Positions 11,470 to 23,091 of a stretch of DNA of 64,000 nucleotides are shown piece by piece (the first letter of the stretch is position 1; each line of letters opens with the position of its first letter). Location: NCBI GenBank assembly GCA_965112735.1, contig OZ218950.1, positions 310,001-374,000 on the forward strand, read 5' to 3'. The notes under the pieces were generated by a model. That model was not told where the DNA came from and ran no database searches. It worked only from the letters and a program-made list of their open reading frames with translations. The translations under genes and the position numbers were made by a program. Source of the stretch: Phaeosaccion multiseriatum (Eukaryota > Ochrophyta, other classes).

Positions 11470-12561
11470 TTACAACGAAAAGCTCCGCCCCGGGCACGCC
11501 TGTGCCTCTGCCACCCCGTCCAATTCCAGCATCTCCAGCGCATATACCGCTGCCTCCTCCGCCAGTTGGAGCTCGCTCGCCATCTGTGATTCAGTCAGCA
11601 CCTTCATTTTGACTGATGAGGCAGGGGACCCGAGCTTTGCATTCCACTTCGCAATTCCTTTTGGTGTGGCATTTTGTGGTGGTTCCAGCTCTGCTGCTGC
11701 AGCTGCTGCTCCATTTCCTACAACTGATACTTTTGCTGCTCCTGCTGCTGCGGCCGCTGAATCACCAACTGCTCCTTCTGCTACGGCGACTGCGGCTGCT
11801 GCTATCTTGCTAGCAGCTGCTACTGCTGCTTCTGCTACTGCGAGCTCCGCTAGTGCCTCTGCTGCTGCCGCATCGATTACTTCCAACGCCAGTGAAGTCG
11901 TATCGTTGTAGAAATTGAGGTGGAAGGGAACGTCCCCTCCCTCTCCACTCTCATGAGTATGGTCCCACCCCACGAAGGCGTCGAGCTGCTCTAACGCGCC
12001 CTCCTTGGAGGCGTCGACGATGAGGAGGTCTTGGGGGTGGTGGATGAAGTAAGAGAGCACGTCGTCGTGATAGGCAGACCTCAGGCTAATGAGCTCGCGC
12101 ATGGCAATTGTGGGGCCATTCTCTCGAAACATTCTGCGGAGGGAGGGAGGGAGGGGTTAATGGGAGGGAGGAGGAGGAGGAGGAGGAGGAGGAGGAGGAG
12201 GAGGAGGAGGAGGAGGAGGAGGGCGAGTCATAAAAAGTGCATGTGCGCGTTCTCGACTTTTCCCTGTATGGCAGCAGTCCAGGCATCTGGGTTTATTCAT
12301 TCGCTTTTCAGTCGGGAAGAGAGAACTACCGACAACCTTCCTCCTTCCCCCCACAGCCAGCACCGGCCCCCAAGCCACCATTCACCACCATCCTCCCACC
12401 ACCGCCTCTACCTCGTCGTGTCGATTCGGCCCGGCACATTTCTGTGCATAAAGACGCTCTTCACCCATTCCTTCAAGTCTCGTGTGTTCAACACAAACTT
12501 GCTCCCTACGAAGCGCTTGTGGACAGTCCTTTTGGTAGTGGCAACATTCGGGGGAGCAGGT

Positions 12562-12593
<32 letters not shown>

Positions 12594-13235
12594 TGGTGGT
12601 ACGACACAAAGCACAGTCGGCCCGTACCTTGGGGCCTCTTCTATCCTGCCCACTCCTACCCACCTGAAGTTGGCCTGCGCCGGGCCCTCGATTCCAGCGA
12701 AGCACCTTGTGTGCTTCCCTTCCTGTATGATGTCATTTACTTTCCACAGCTTCATTCGAATCTCCTTCAGCTGCAGCTGTCTTCTTCCCCCCTCGTGCAG
12801 CTCCTCCCCGAGCGCGCGGCGCAGAGCCGGTTGGTCACTCTGAGTGAAGGCTTTGCACCACTCCATCAGAGTCCTTGAATGGGCGCCCTGAAGCCCCAAA
12901 AAGAAAATCTTCCTCCACCTCTTCGTCGGTCGTCGTCCGCCACGGCCTACGACAACGCCTGCGCCAGCCCCCCCGCTGACGCCAACCTCGGGCACGGCCA
13001 CGCATCTCGCCAGCTCATGCTCGCACTTGCACTTGGTCGTGTAGGCCTGGCCGTCTGTGCAGCAATGTTGCCACCACGGCCGCCCCCCGATGCCTGTTCC
13101 CTCCTCAAACTCCTCTCCGCCCAAAGGCACGCCATGGGCCCCGGCCCTTGTACCAAGACGCCCCCCGCTCTTGCTGTATACAGCCAACAAGCACACCAGC
13201 GCGACTGGGAGCCTTCTCTTCCGTCTCGCGTGCAT
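11470..13235 (-). CDS. sulfotransferase-like type II membrane protein
   Basis: Two exons, 13235-12412 and 12133-11470, join in phase 2 to give 495 residues. A short basic N-terminus is followed by a hydrophobic stretch (LPVALVCLLAVY), suggesting a signal anchor and a Golgi-type location. Across the splice junction the sequence resembles sulfotransferases: KFVLNTRDLKEWVKSV corresponds to the 3'-phosphate-binding strand and helix, and YFIHHPQDLLIVDAS to the later conserved block. The usual 5'-phosphosulfate loop (PKTGTTSL-like) is not obvious; the candidate position reads FFLGLQGAHSRTL, so PAPS binding may be altered. The C-terminal 120 residues are Ala/Glu-rich and partly encoded by GCT/GCA repeats. 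Family assignment is moderately sure; the substrate is unknown. Confidence 0.65.
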
Positions 13236-13664
13236 CCGAAGACTTTACTTCTGAAGGAAAAATTGAGGAGGGGGTGAGGAGATGTGGCAAAGAACCACTT
13301 CTTAAAAACAGAGCTCAGCCTAAGACTACCCCAGTTGTAGGAGGAGTGTTAGAGAGTGAAGGGAGGAAGGTGGTGCGGAGATGATATATCAGCGTCGCAC
13401 CTCCTTGTCTCTCCTATTGTAGCGCTGCAATGCGGAGGCTTCAGTCCGGCGGCGGCCCGGAACGTTACAGAATTTTTTCACAAAAACTAAAGCTTTCTCC
13501 TCCTTGCTCGGCCCATTCGCCTTTAGGTGCGTTCGTCCTGACGCAACTCGTGGGGAGAGAGGTTATTGTAGCATAGGCGTGCGAAGGAAGGGTGTCTAGA
13601 GCAAGGAGCGACAGAGCCACCACCGGGCCCTGCATCTTGGGAGCAGCAGCAGCCCTAAAGAAGG
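13236..13664. other. divergent promoter region
   Basis: A 429-base spacer between the minus-strand sulfotransferase-like gene and the plus-strand PP2C gene, expected to drive both. No repeats of note and no recognised element. Confidence 0.45.
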
Positions 13665-15290
13665 ATGGGGGGTGGCGCAAGCGTACCTGATCAGGACTCG
13701 GAGGAGCTGACCGAGAAGCAGAAGGCTGGCCTACTTAATCACTTAGAGGAGCAGGCGAAGAAGGTGAAGGATGAGGTGACTCGACGGGCGAGCTTAGACG
13801 ACAACCAGCGGGCAGCCCACGTATTCGAGCACCTCAAGAGGTCAGTTGGTGCATTCAGGTTCAGGGTAGACGGGTGGGATAGGGGAAGGGAGAGGGGGGG
13901 TCAGGACGGAGAGAGGAAGGAGGGCGGTACTTGGGGAGATGGCGAAAGGACGGCCTTGTCTGAGGGTTATTCTTATACCGTGACAGATGTGACACATCTC
14001 CCCACCAGCCAGTGCAACAGTCAGGTCCCCAAACCCTCGGACGCAGCCGCCCCTTTGCTTTCTCGCTCCAGTGTCTTCTTCGCAAACTCACCTTCGGTCG
14101 GTTCCGGTTTGACGCTCACGGTACATCAATGCTCGATTGCTTCGATTGCTCGCAGCATACCAACGCTCGATCGCTTCCAGCCCCTGCCAATCTCACTCGC
14201 TGCTCCACCTGCTCCCATGCCGTCTCCCTCTGCAGCGAGTATGTGAAGCAAGTGGCCCCACTGAAGCAGGCACTAGGGAAAGGTAGTGCGGAGGCGGAGG
14301 TGGACGCACAAAATGGAGCAGCAGTAGTAGCACCAGGCGACGGCTTTCACCCCACCGTCTCTCCGAAAAGTCAGCACGAGTTCAGGAGACGCAGGCTGAC
14401 GTTTGCGTCGCAAAAGGCCATGAGTAGTAATAAGCTGCCTGTCAGTGGGAACAACTTTGGCTTCTACAAGTTCTTCCAGAGCGGCGAGATCGGCGAGCTC
14501 CGCGAGCAAGGCGCGCCCCTGCCGAAGGAAGTATTGGGCACCTTCTCCTGCCACGGGATGGAGCCATCCTGGGACGAGGGTAACAGCGATGGCAAGAGCG
14601 AAGTGAGCGCCAAAATTAACCAAGACAGAGGATGTGTTGTGTGTCCCTTCTTGGGCAGCCCCACGTCTATGCTCTGTTGCGTGTTCGACGGACACGGGGA
14701 GAAGGTGGGTGGCAAGGTGCACAAGTTGGTGGTGTGCGGCACGCGATTGGCAACACAGAGTGCGGACAGGGAGACAGAGAGAGAGGGAGAGAGAGAGTCA
14801 AGAGAGGAGCAAACACAGCCCTGCCGCTCTGGGGTCCTAGGGCGGAGGGAAAGCCGGAGAGGGGGCTCTTATTCCTCGAGTACCGACAAGGATGTGGCCC
14901 TACCCTCAGCAATGCCTTTTCCAGGGGGTTGCTGACTGCTACCGTGCGAACACACGTCTACTCCCCCTCGGTCAACTCACTCTCCGCCCGCTCCCACCCC
15001 CTCCCTCTCCTCCCCCTCTCTTGCTCTCCTCACTCTCCGCCCGCTCCCACCCCCTCCCTCTCCTCCCCCTCTCTTGCTCTCCTCACTCTCCGCCCCCTCC
15101 CACCCCCTCCCTCTCCTCTCTCTCTCTCTTGTTCTCCTCACTCTCCGCCCGCTCCCACCCCCTCCCTCTCCTCCCCCTCTCTTGCTCTCCTCACTCTCCG
15201 CCCGCTCCCACCCCTTCCCTCTCCTCTCTCTCTCTCTTTCGCTCTGCTCGCCCTCCGCCCACTCCCACTCTCCCCCCCCCCCCCCGCACG

Positions 15291-15344
<54 letters not shown>

Positions 15345-16843
15345 CAAACACACAGGGTGACGTCGTGAGCAACTTTGTGATGGAGCAAATGGCCCCACGA
15401 CTCTGTACGCACGCAGCCATCGCCAGCGACCCGGCACAGGCGCTTAGGGAAACCTTTATGGGCATAAACAAGGACCTGGAAACCCTCGCAGACGCAGACG
15501 TGCTCTACAGCGGCACCACCGGGGTGGTTACGTTGGTTATTGACAGCCGAATGTACGTCGCCAATGCAGGAGACAGCAGAGCGATCATGGCCACCAAAAC
15601 GTCCGACCCCCATGCCCCCCTGGCGATCACACCCTTGTCCAACGACCACAACCCTGACCGCCCGACGGAGATGAAACGCATCATCAAGGCCGGGGGTTTC
15701 ATCAGTCCTCCGCCCGAGCCCGGCCTGAGTGCACGCGTGTGGCTGGACAAGGAGATGACGCAGGTATGTGTGGGTTTTCACTGGGGTGTTCTTTCATTCA
15801 GTATCGAAGCTTCCGTGGCGTGGGTGTGAGTTTGTTGGACCGCAAGTCACTGATTTGTATGTTGGTGAAGATGACTTTGTGGGCAAAGTCTGGGTGCTGT
15901 GTGGCCTGCGGTGGGCTCACGTAATCACCAACGACCTGACTCTGAGCGTGACTCTGAGCCCTCACACGCTTTGTGGGCCAACCCGCTCTCGCACTGCTGA
16001 GTCTGTTCAGAGATCGGCCTACCGGGCTGTCCTTCATAGTCAACTCGCGCTGAGCGGCTGGTTGTTCTGGGGTGTGGGTATAGCTATGTGGGTATCCAAT
16101 GCCCACTAACCCATTCATTGACCTACTTACTCACTTGCAACAGGTGGGATTAGCCATGGCGAGGTCCATCGGGGACCATGCCGTCAAGGACGTGGGCGTT
16201 GTTGCCGAGCCAGAGGTCAGTCAGGGAGGAAGAGAGGGAGGGAACGAGAGAGTGACTGGGTGGATGAGTGGATGGGTGGGTGAGGGAAAGGGTGGGTGGG
16301 TGAGTGAGTGAGGGGGTGAGTGGGTGAGCGAGTGGGTGGATGGGGGAGTGAGGGAGTAAGGCAGTGGGTAGGTGGGTGGGTGGATGGGGTAGTGAGGGAG
16401 TGGGTAGGTGAGTGGGTGGGTGCGTGAATGACTGACTGACCGACGGACTGGTGGACTGGCTGACTGACACTAAAACTGAAACTTTGCAGGTGACGGTGCG
16501 GGACGTGAGTGCGAGAGACGCGTTCTTCGTCATGGCCTCTGACGGGGTGTTTGAGTTCTTGCAAAACGATGAAGTGGTCAAGCTCGTGGATGACGCCATC
16601 AGTACCAACGGAGGGAACGTGGAGGGGGCATGCGAGCTTCTTATCGGGGAGGCAGCGAGGCGCTGGAGGGAGAATGAGGGCACCTATCGAGACGATATCA
16701 CTGCGGTCATTGTGAAGTTCCCTTGCTTTCATCTGGAGGAGCTAGGAGAAAGGGAAGGGGCGGAGGGGGCGGGAGGAGGAGTAGGAGGAGGAGAAGGAGG
16801 AGGGGGGGGAGGAGACGGAGGCAAAGGCAAGGAGGCGGGGTGA
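13665..16843 (+). CDS. PP2C-type protein phosphatase
   Basis: Five exons, 13665-13840, 14236-14704, 15356-15763, 16144-16215 and 16490-16843, keep phase throughout (1,479 nt, 492 residues). PPM/PP2C motifs appear in order: INQDRG, VFDGHG (metal-binding Asp), SGTTGVVTLV, VANAGDSRA, LAMARSIGD, VMASDGVFEF and YRDDITAVIV. These are the residues that hold two Mg/Mn ions for Ser/Thr dephosphorylation. The N-terminus MGGGAS fits N-myristoylation, so membrane attachment is likely. The C-terminus is a Gly/Glu-rich tail. Introns are built from simple repeats; intron 2 holds a tandem repeat and an (AC)n acceptor. The next gene is a kinase on the opposite strand, but nothing shows that the two act together. 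Confidence 0.92.
14975..15240. repeat. five-copy tandem repeat in the PP2C intron 2
   Basis: About five copies of a 52-55 bp pyrimidine-rich unit beginning CTCACTCTCCGCCCGCTCCC, followed by poly-C and (AC)n tracts that lead directly into the exon 3 acceptor at 15355. Confidence 0.85.
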
Positions 16844-17286
16844 TGGACTCATTCATTCGTGGCTGCTTTACCACTCATCACGGGAGCTAAGGAGCTCTGC
16901 TGTGCTGGGCCCGGCGGGTTCCGCTCTTCGTATTCACATAATGTAATTTCACTTTAGAAGGGGAGGGTAAGATCTTAGCCACTCTTTAGGTTCGACACAG
17001 AAACGAAAAAGTACCCGAGGCGATTCCTCGGTCTCACACTCGACGGCCACAAAAGTTACTGTGAGAAAATACACATTATTGAGTTACAACGAAACAAGCT
17101 CTGGCTTTCGAGCTTTCGAGCTGTACGGAGGGAGAAATGGAGAAGTCGCTACTGCTGAGGGGGCACAAGTCGGCTGCGCCTAAACCCCCCCCCCCCCCTC
17201 CTCCTCTCTCTCTTGCTCTTTCATTATACTACCCCGCCTTCTACCGCCGGGCCGTCCACTGCCATTCGCTGTCGTCCTTCACTCGC

Positions 17287-17321
<35 letters not shown>

Positions 17322-17798
17322 CGACAGCCTTTACTATGTATATGGGAGACAAGAGAGGATGGATATAACCTATAACCACCCGCTGACCCACCCACCCACC
17401 CACCCACGCTCACCATGGCAGGCGAGCAGGCCGGCCCTTCCATCGTGTCTGTCTCGTGTCTGGCATTCGGCCTCGTTTTATCCCTTTTCCTCCTTCCGTG
17501 CTTTTGGTTCCCTTATGTTGGCCCCGACAAGAGGGTGTGTGGGCATAGGCCCCTCCTCTTCGCGTGTCCTTGTATCACCAACTTCCCAAGTCTTCTTGAG
17601 ACAGATAAGCAGATAAGCACCGGCCATCCACTGCCTTCCCCACGTGGCGATGGTGCCATCACTCGCAACTCGCAAAGCAACGCCCCCCCCCCCCCCTCCC
17701 GGGGAGACCGCCCCAATAAGCCAAATCAACGGCCGTATACCGTGATGTATACTGTGATGTATACCGTGCCGTGCTCACCCATCACTGCTCCACTCTTT
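16844..17798. other. convergent spacer between PP2C and kinase genes
   Basis: 3' flanks of two convergent genes. Contains a small hairpin (CGAGGcgattCCTCG near 17018), an (AC)n tract near 17289-17322, poly-C runs, and TGTATCACCAACTTCCC at 17571. No gene seen. Confidence 0.5.
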
Positions 17799-19694
17799 CT
17801 ACATCTTCTCTCCTGCACCCATGGTGTTGATAGACTGCTCAATGTCATCTAATCCGATCTCGTCCTCCCCCTCCTCACCGTCCGTGTTGCCGTCGGACTT
17901 CATTACCACCGAACTACCATCGTCCCAGACCCAGGTGGTACCCGCTGGTCTGTCCGGTGGGGCCACCTTGGGCACCTTGGGCTCGCCGTTGGCCGCTGCC
18001 ATCTCCCCTCCATCCGCTGCCGTTCCATTCACACCACCACCACCCGTGCCATCTCCGGCTCCTGCTCCTCCTCCTCCTCCCTCAGCCCTCTCCGCGGCCA
18101 CTCTTCGAGCAGCCATACCGTCTGCCGCCCTCGCCTCCGCCGAGCCCCGCAACAGCGTTTGGTTGCTGCCGTCGTCGCCAGCTGCAGACGAAGACATCTC
18201 CTTGCCCGAAGCAGACCCGTGCCTTGACTTACTGAGCTGATCAGCCACGTTTGGTTGCTCCTGCAGCAGCTGCTTGACCAGGGCGTCCTTGGTGACGTTC
18301 TTAAAGATCTTATGGCCCAGCAGGGTGGTGGTGGTGGGCCTCTTCTTGGGATCTTTCTGCAGGCAGAGGCGCAAGAACTCCTTAAAAGGACGACTGAATG
18401 GCTCCCCGTTGCACTGCTTGTCGTCCTGGTACGTGGACAGGCTGGGGGGGTCCTCCTCGATGGTCATGAGCAGCACCTGCATACGGCATACGCGACACGA
18501 GCACATACACACATACACACACACATGGGGACGAAGAGTCAGTGAGGCTGTCGGGGAGTGAGACAGGGAGAGAGGGAGGGAGTGAGCCAGTCAGTGGGTC
18601 AGGCAGAGAGGGAGAGAGTGGGTGAGTGCGGCAGCAGGCAACAAGACACGCGCTCACACGCACTCACGCACCCACTCACTCCCTCACTCACCTTCATAGG
18701 CAACTGCTTGGCGTAGGGGGCGAATCCCTTGGCCAGCTCCAGGGCCGTGATGCCCAGGCTCCAAATGTCTGCCTTTTGGTTGTAACCGTCCACTTGCTCC
18801 ATCACCTCTGGTGCCATCCAGCAGGGCGTGCCCACAAACGTCTTAGCCGTTGTGCGGCGGGCTCCATAGCCCACGAGCCAGCCTGCCACGCCAAAGTCCG
18901 CCAGCTGCAGAGGGGAGAGGGGAGGGGGGGGGGAGAAGCACGAGGGTCCGAGGGGCGCAGGTCAACAAGGGGAAGGTGAGGACGAGTGGGCGCACCAAGG
19001 TCGGTCAGAGGGTCAATCATGGATGGGCCACTTTGAATAGTACGCTTGTGCTCCTCCTCCTTTTTCTCCTCCTCCTCCTTCGCTTCTCTCTCCAGGTCTG
19101 TCAACTCCCGCCCACCCTCCCTCCCTCCCTCCCTCCCGGTGTCTGCCACGTCATCCCGCCTATTCCCATGACCTCAGGCAAGTGCACCAGCACGTCACGC
19201 ACGCACCCACACGTGCCCCCACGCACCTCCACGTGTCCCTCTCCGTTGAGGAGGATGTTTCCCGCCTTGATGTCCCTGTGGATCTGCCCATTGTCGTGGA
19301 AGTACTTAAGGCCCTGGAGGGTTTCCCGTAGGATGTAAACCACCCACTCCTCCCGCATGCCCCCACCCTGTCCCCTCTTGCGCGCCGTCTCCATAACGTG
19401 CAGGCAGGAGCCCTTGTTCATGTAGTCCATAATGAGCCACAGCTCATTCTTGTTAACGAAGCTGCAGTGACACCTCACCACGTTGGGGTGGTCGCACAGC
19501 CGCATGACGTTGACTTCTTGTCGAATGTCGTCAAATCCCTGCTGCACGTTTTCTAAGTTCATCACCTTGATGGCAACGTCCACCTTTCGGACGGAGCAGT
19601 GGGCCTTCCATACTTTAGCGAAGGCACCGCTTCCGATGCTCTTCTGCAGCTCGTAGCCATCTGCAGAGGCGGGCCATGGGGCTAGCTCGGCCAT
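17799..19694 (-). CDS. STE20-family (OSR1/SPAK-like) Ser/Thr protein kinase
   Basis: Three exons, 19694-19227, 18904-18692 and 18476-17799, all phase 0, give 452 residues. Kinase motifs are complete: glycine loop [20 protein letters not shown] (ATP-anchoring Lys), [19 protein letters not shown], and [10 protein letters not shown] followed by the activation-segment end [12 protein letters not shown]. The [10 protein letters not shown] and [13 protein letters not shown] region is closest to the germinal-centre-kinase/OSR1 group. The last 150 residues are Gly/Ala/Glu-rich and end in an acidic stretch ([12 protein letters not shown]), with no clear CCT domain. No signal peptide, so cytosolic. The start Met fits because the domain begins about 14 residues later. 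Catalytic activity is expected; substrates cannot be read from sequence. Confidence 0.92.
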
Positions 19695-20703
19695 TGTGTG
19701 GCGAGCTGGGTGGGTGTAGACCCGGGGGGGGGGGGGGGGGGGGGTTGGCGCAGCAGCTGGCTGCTGCTGCTGCTGCCTCTACTGCGACAAGCCGATGGAA
19801 GAGGGGATGGTGCTACTGATGGGCCTTCATTCGTCTCGCCATCCTGGCCCCCAGCCCCCGCCTATCGCCTTTGGCTCCTATCTCTCTCAATACACGCGCT
19901 CTCTCTCTCTAAAAGGAAACCTGTGCGGCCAAAAGAGGACAACAACGGAGCAGGAGAGAGGAGGTGCGGGGGCTGGTTGGGTCAGCATGTTGTACAGGAT
20001 AGAAGGGGGCACGTCCGCAGCCCACCTCCTGGCTTGGCGGCTTGTGGTTGGTATTAGAAAGAAAGGCCTCAGCAGAAAAAAACAGATTCTCTTCCTTTTA
20101 TTCTTCGTGCTGCTGCTCTTCCAACGCGTACACTGGCAGAGGAGCACAATCCCCCGTAAGTAATGCAAAGAAACAGAAAACTCGCAGCGAAGGGGGCTCG
20201 GCTGGCAACTCTCGGCACACAAGACTATTCTGGAGGGAAGCGCAGCTCCTAAAAAAAAAGCCCTACTGTAGTTTTAGGCGACGCTCAGATTCACCCCCCC
20301 AACGCAGGGAGCCGTCCCTCCACCCGTCGGACCCAGCACATTCTCCTCGATTCCTCATCCCGGCCCTTCCCCCCAGTGCGCGCTCTGTTCCACTCACCTC
20401 CTCTCCCCTTCCTCCTTGCCCCCCTGCCCTCCAAGGACGAACCGCGCCCCCCAAAAAGGTTGAATGTCCGTCGACTACAGCATATCCGGCGACTCCCCGT
20501 GGCCCACAGTGTAGCCAGGAGCAGCGTGGGGTCCTTGTACGCTCTACACGCCCTATCCTTAAGTCTGCTGCCCTCGCCTTGCCTCCCAAAAAGCGCGCTG
20601 TACTTGGTAAGTGCCGAGCACGATCAACCCCCTCGGGGTAGGCACTTCAGAAAGCGCAAACTCATACGGGCTCGTCTGAACCTGAAATCCTCTTGGGGCG
20701 ATA
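19695..20703. other. divergent promoter region of kinase and peroxidase genes
   Basis: About 1 kb between two outward-facing starts. Contains a poly-G run (19725-19744) and a CTG repeat. Long minus and plus frames exist but show no domain and no splice partners. Likely holds two promoters and 5' UTRs. Confidence 0.45.
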
Positions 20704-23091
20704 ATGAAGGGGGTCATGAATCTACTGCTTGGGCTGCTGTTGGCCGCCGTGCTTTGCGTTGGAGATGCCTTTGTCGGCTTGCCGTTGGGCGCTTCGCTCG
20801 TGCGAGGAGGAGGCCCTCTTCGCCAGTCTGACGGAGTCGCGTCATTGAAGTGCGGCCTGCTCGACGGCCTCTTTGGAGGCAAGACCGACGTTTCCACGGC
20901 AGCGTCCATCTTCGACTTCACCGTGAAGGACGCGGAGGGCGGCGACGTGCCTCTCAGCAGCTACCAAGGCAAAGCGAAGGTGGGGAAGTGGTAAATGTGG
21001 GCTTTTTTTGTTGCTTGCTCCTGAGCAAGACGCAGGCTGAAAGGGGGGGGGGGGGGCTACCTTGCCAAGGGCGTTCTCCCGCGCTCTTACTCCTTCCTGC
21101 CTCTGCGCTGGTGACTAGGATGGTGTGAGATGGCGTCGCTTCAACTCTCCCTACCGTACACCGAACGCATCAAAATGTGTCCAGCGCTGATGCTTGACCG
21201 AATGCCCCTCCCCTCACCTCCCCACGCAGGCTTTCATCATTGTGAACGTCGCGTCCGAATGAGGTAAGTCCGTCGTACGAATGACAATGTAGCCCGTATG
21301 CAAAGGCAAAGTGGTGGGGTTTGTCTGTGCGGGCCCCCTTGCTCGTCAATGTCCTTCGCCTCCCTGTGCCCTACCCAACCCCACCCCACCCCCCTGCGCG
21401 TGTGGTCTCTGCCACAGGTTTGACCGCCCAAAATTACAAGGAGTTTGCCGAGCTGTACAGCAAGTACAGCAGCAAGGGCCTTGAAATTTTGGCTTTCCCC
21501 TGCAATCAGGTACGACGCATGAACAGGGGCTGTTGACCTCCTTTCGATACAAGTTACTTGGACACACTTTTCCCCAATGTTTGGCTTGCCTCATACTCAT
21601 GCACGACACGAGATTCTTTCTCTTGGCCGCGTGCCGCTGGGGCCCCTCGACATCACCATCATCGCTTGTTCTCTCTCTCTCTGTCTGTCTGTCTCTCTCT
21701 CCCTCTCGTCCTCGAAGCTCTCCTCGATTCCCCCTGTACTGCCCCACTCGAACTTTCGCCCCGTCACCGCTCCGCCACCAACCCACCCCCCCCTCTGTCT
21801 CCTCTGCTCTGCTATCCTACCTGCCGGCCTGCTTCTCTTTCCCGTTTCTCCTGTGCTGCTCGCAGTTCGGGGGACAGGAGCCTGGCTCCAACGCTGACAT
21901 TCAGCGGTTCGGTAAGTCCCACCGGGTCGCACTGAAGAGGCTCCGTGAAGTGAACTGAAGAGGCTTTGCGTGTGTGTGTGTGTGTGTGAGTGTTTGTGAG
22001 TGAGTGTGTGTGTGTGTGTGTGTGTGTGTTTGTGTTTGTGTTTGTGTTGTACTCAAACAGGTGAGCTCCACACCTCTCCTCCCCCCCTGTCATACGAGAG
22101 CACAGGGACAGACAGGAACAATACGCTACCCTCAACACCTGTCCTGCCTGTCTTGCCCTTCCCAAACCTCTCCCCCCATACACTCACTCTCTCCTCCTTG
22201 TCCTCCTCCTCCTCCTCCTCCTCCTCCTCCTCCTCCTCCTCCCATTCCTCCTCCTCCATCCCCCTTCCTCCTCCGCTCATCAGCGAAAAGTCGCGGAGCG
22301 GAATATCCTGTGTTCGGCAAACTCGAGGTACGTTACGGCACTGGTACTGTACGGATGGAACAACTGTCTGAAGATATATAAGATTCCCTTCTTTTTTTTG
22401 CGTGTCCTTTGTTGATATGCATGCAATGTCTGAACATACCTGCTTTCAATCAATCTTGCCTATCGAAGGTGAATGGGGACGGCGCAGATCCCCTGTTCAA
22501 GTACCTCAAGGCCAAGCAGGGGGGCGCCTTGGGAGATGCCATCAAGGTGGGTGGGTACGTGGGTGCGTGCGTGGGGACGTGGGTGCGTGCGTGGGGACGT
22601 GGGTGCGTGCGGGGCGTGAGGGGCGAGACGGCAAGGCGCGTACGTGCTATCTGATACACGACGGTTATACACGGTGATAGGCCTCCAAGGCGCAGATAGA
22701 CAAGAGACAAGGTGATACACGGTTATACACGGTGATAAGGCCCCCAAGGCGCGGATAGACAAGAGGGGGACATGCAGACACGCTCGGGCGAGGAGTGCAG
22801 TACAATGCAGCGCAGTCTTCAGTCTTTCATCCAAACGCTTTTCTCTCTCCTTATTGAGGAGGGGGAGGAGGAGTATGAGTCGTACAGACCTTCCCAGGCC
22901 TGGCATGTCAGTCCAACCCCCCCCACCCTCTCTATCGCTTACAATCAACCTTCGTCGCCACCCCTCCCTGTCCCGCCCTTCAGTGGAACTTTGGCAAGTT
23001 CCTCATCGATGGAGAGGGGCGACCCGTCAAGCGTTTCGCCCCTACGGACAGCCCTCTCTCTATGGAGAAGGACGTGGCTGCCTTGCTCTAG
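20704..23091 (+). CDS. glutathione peroxidase, predicted selenoprotein, plastid-targeted
   Basis: Seven exons: 20704-20979, 21230-21263, 21418-21509, 21866-21911, 22284-22327, 22469-22546, 22984-23091 (678 nt, 225 residues). The GPx core is complete: [45 protein letters not shown], and [12 protein letters not shown] with the catalytic Trp and Asn. The active-site position is an in-frame TGA at 21260-21262, inside a 34-nt exon and one base before the donor. By family knowledge this position is Cys or selenocysteine, so Sec is predicted. Gln and Trp partners are intact. The N-terminus is a signal peptide with cleavage near GDA-FVGLP, an ASAFAP-like motif for complex plastids. The protein would reduce hydroperoxides in the plastid. 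Confidence 0.88.
22658..22770. repeat. two-copy tandem repeat in the GPx intron 6
   Basis: Two diverged copies of a roughly 55-60 bp unit containing GGTTATACACGGTGATA and GGCGCGGATAGACAAGAG-like sequence, inside the intron between exons 6 and 7. Confidence 0.75.

Noticed and set aside
11616-11911. Leu/Ala-rich plus-strand frames opposite the sulfotransferase-like gene
   Set aside because: Complement of the Ala/Glu-rich C-terminal exon encoded by GCT repeats.
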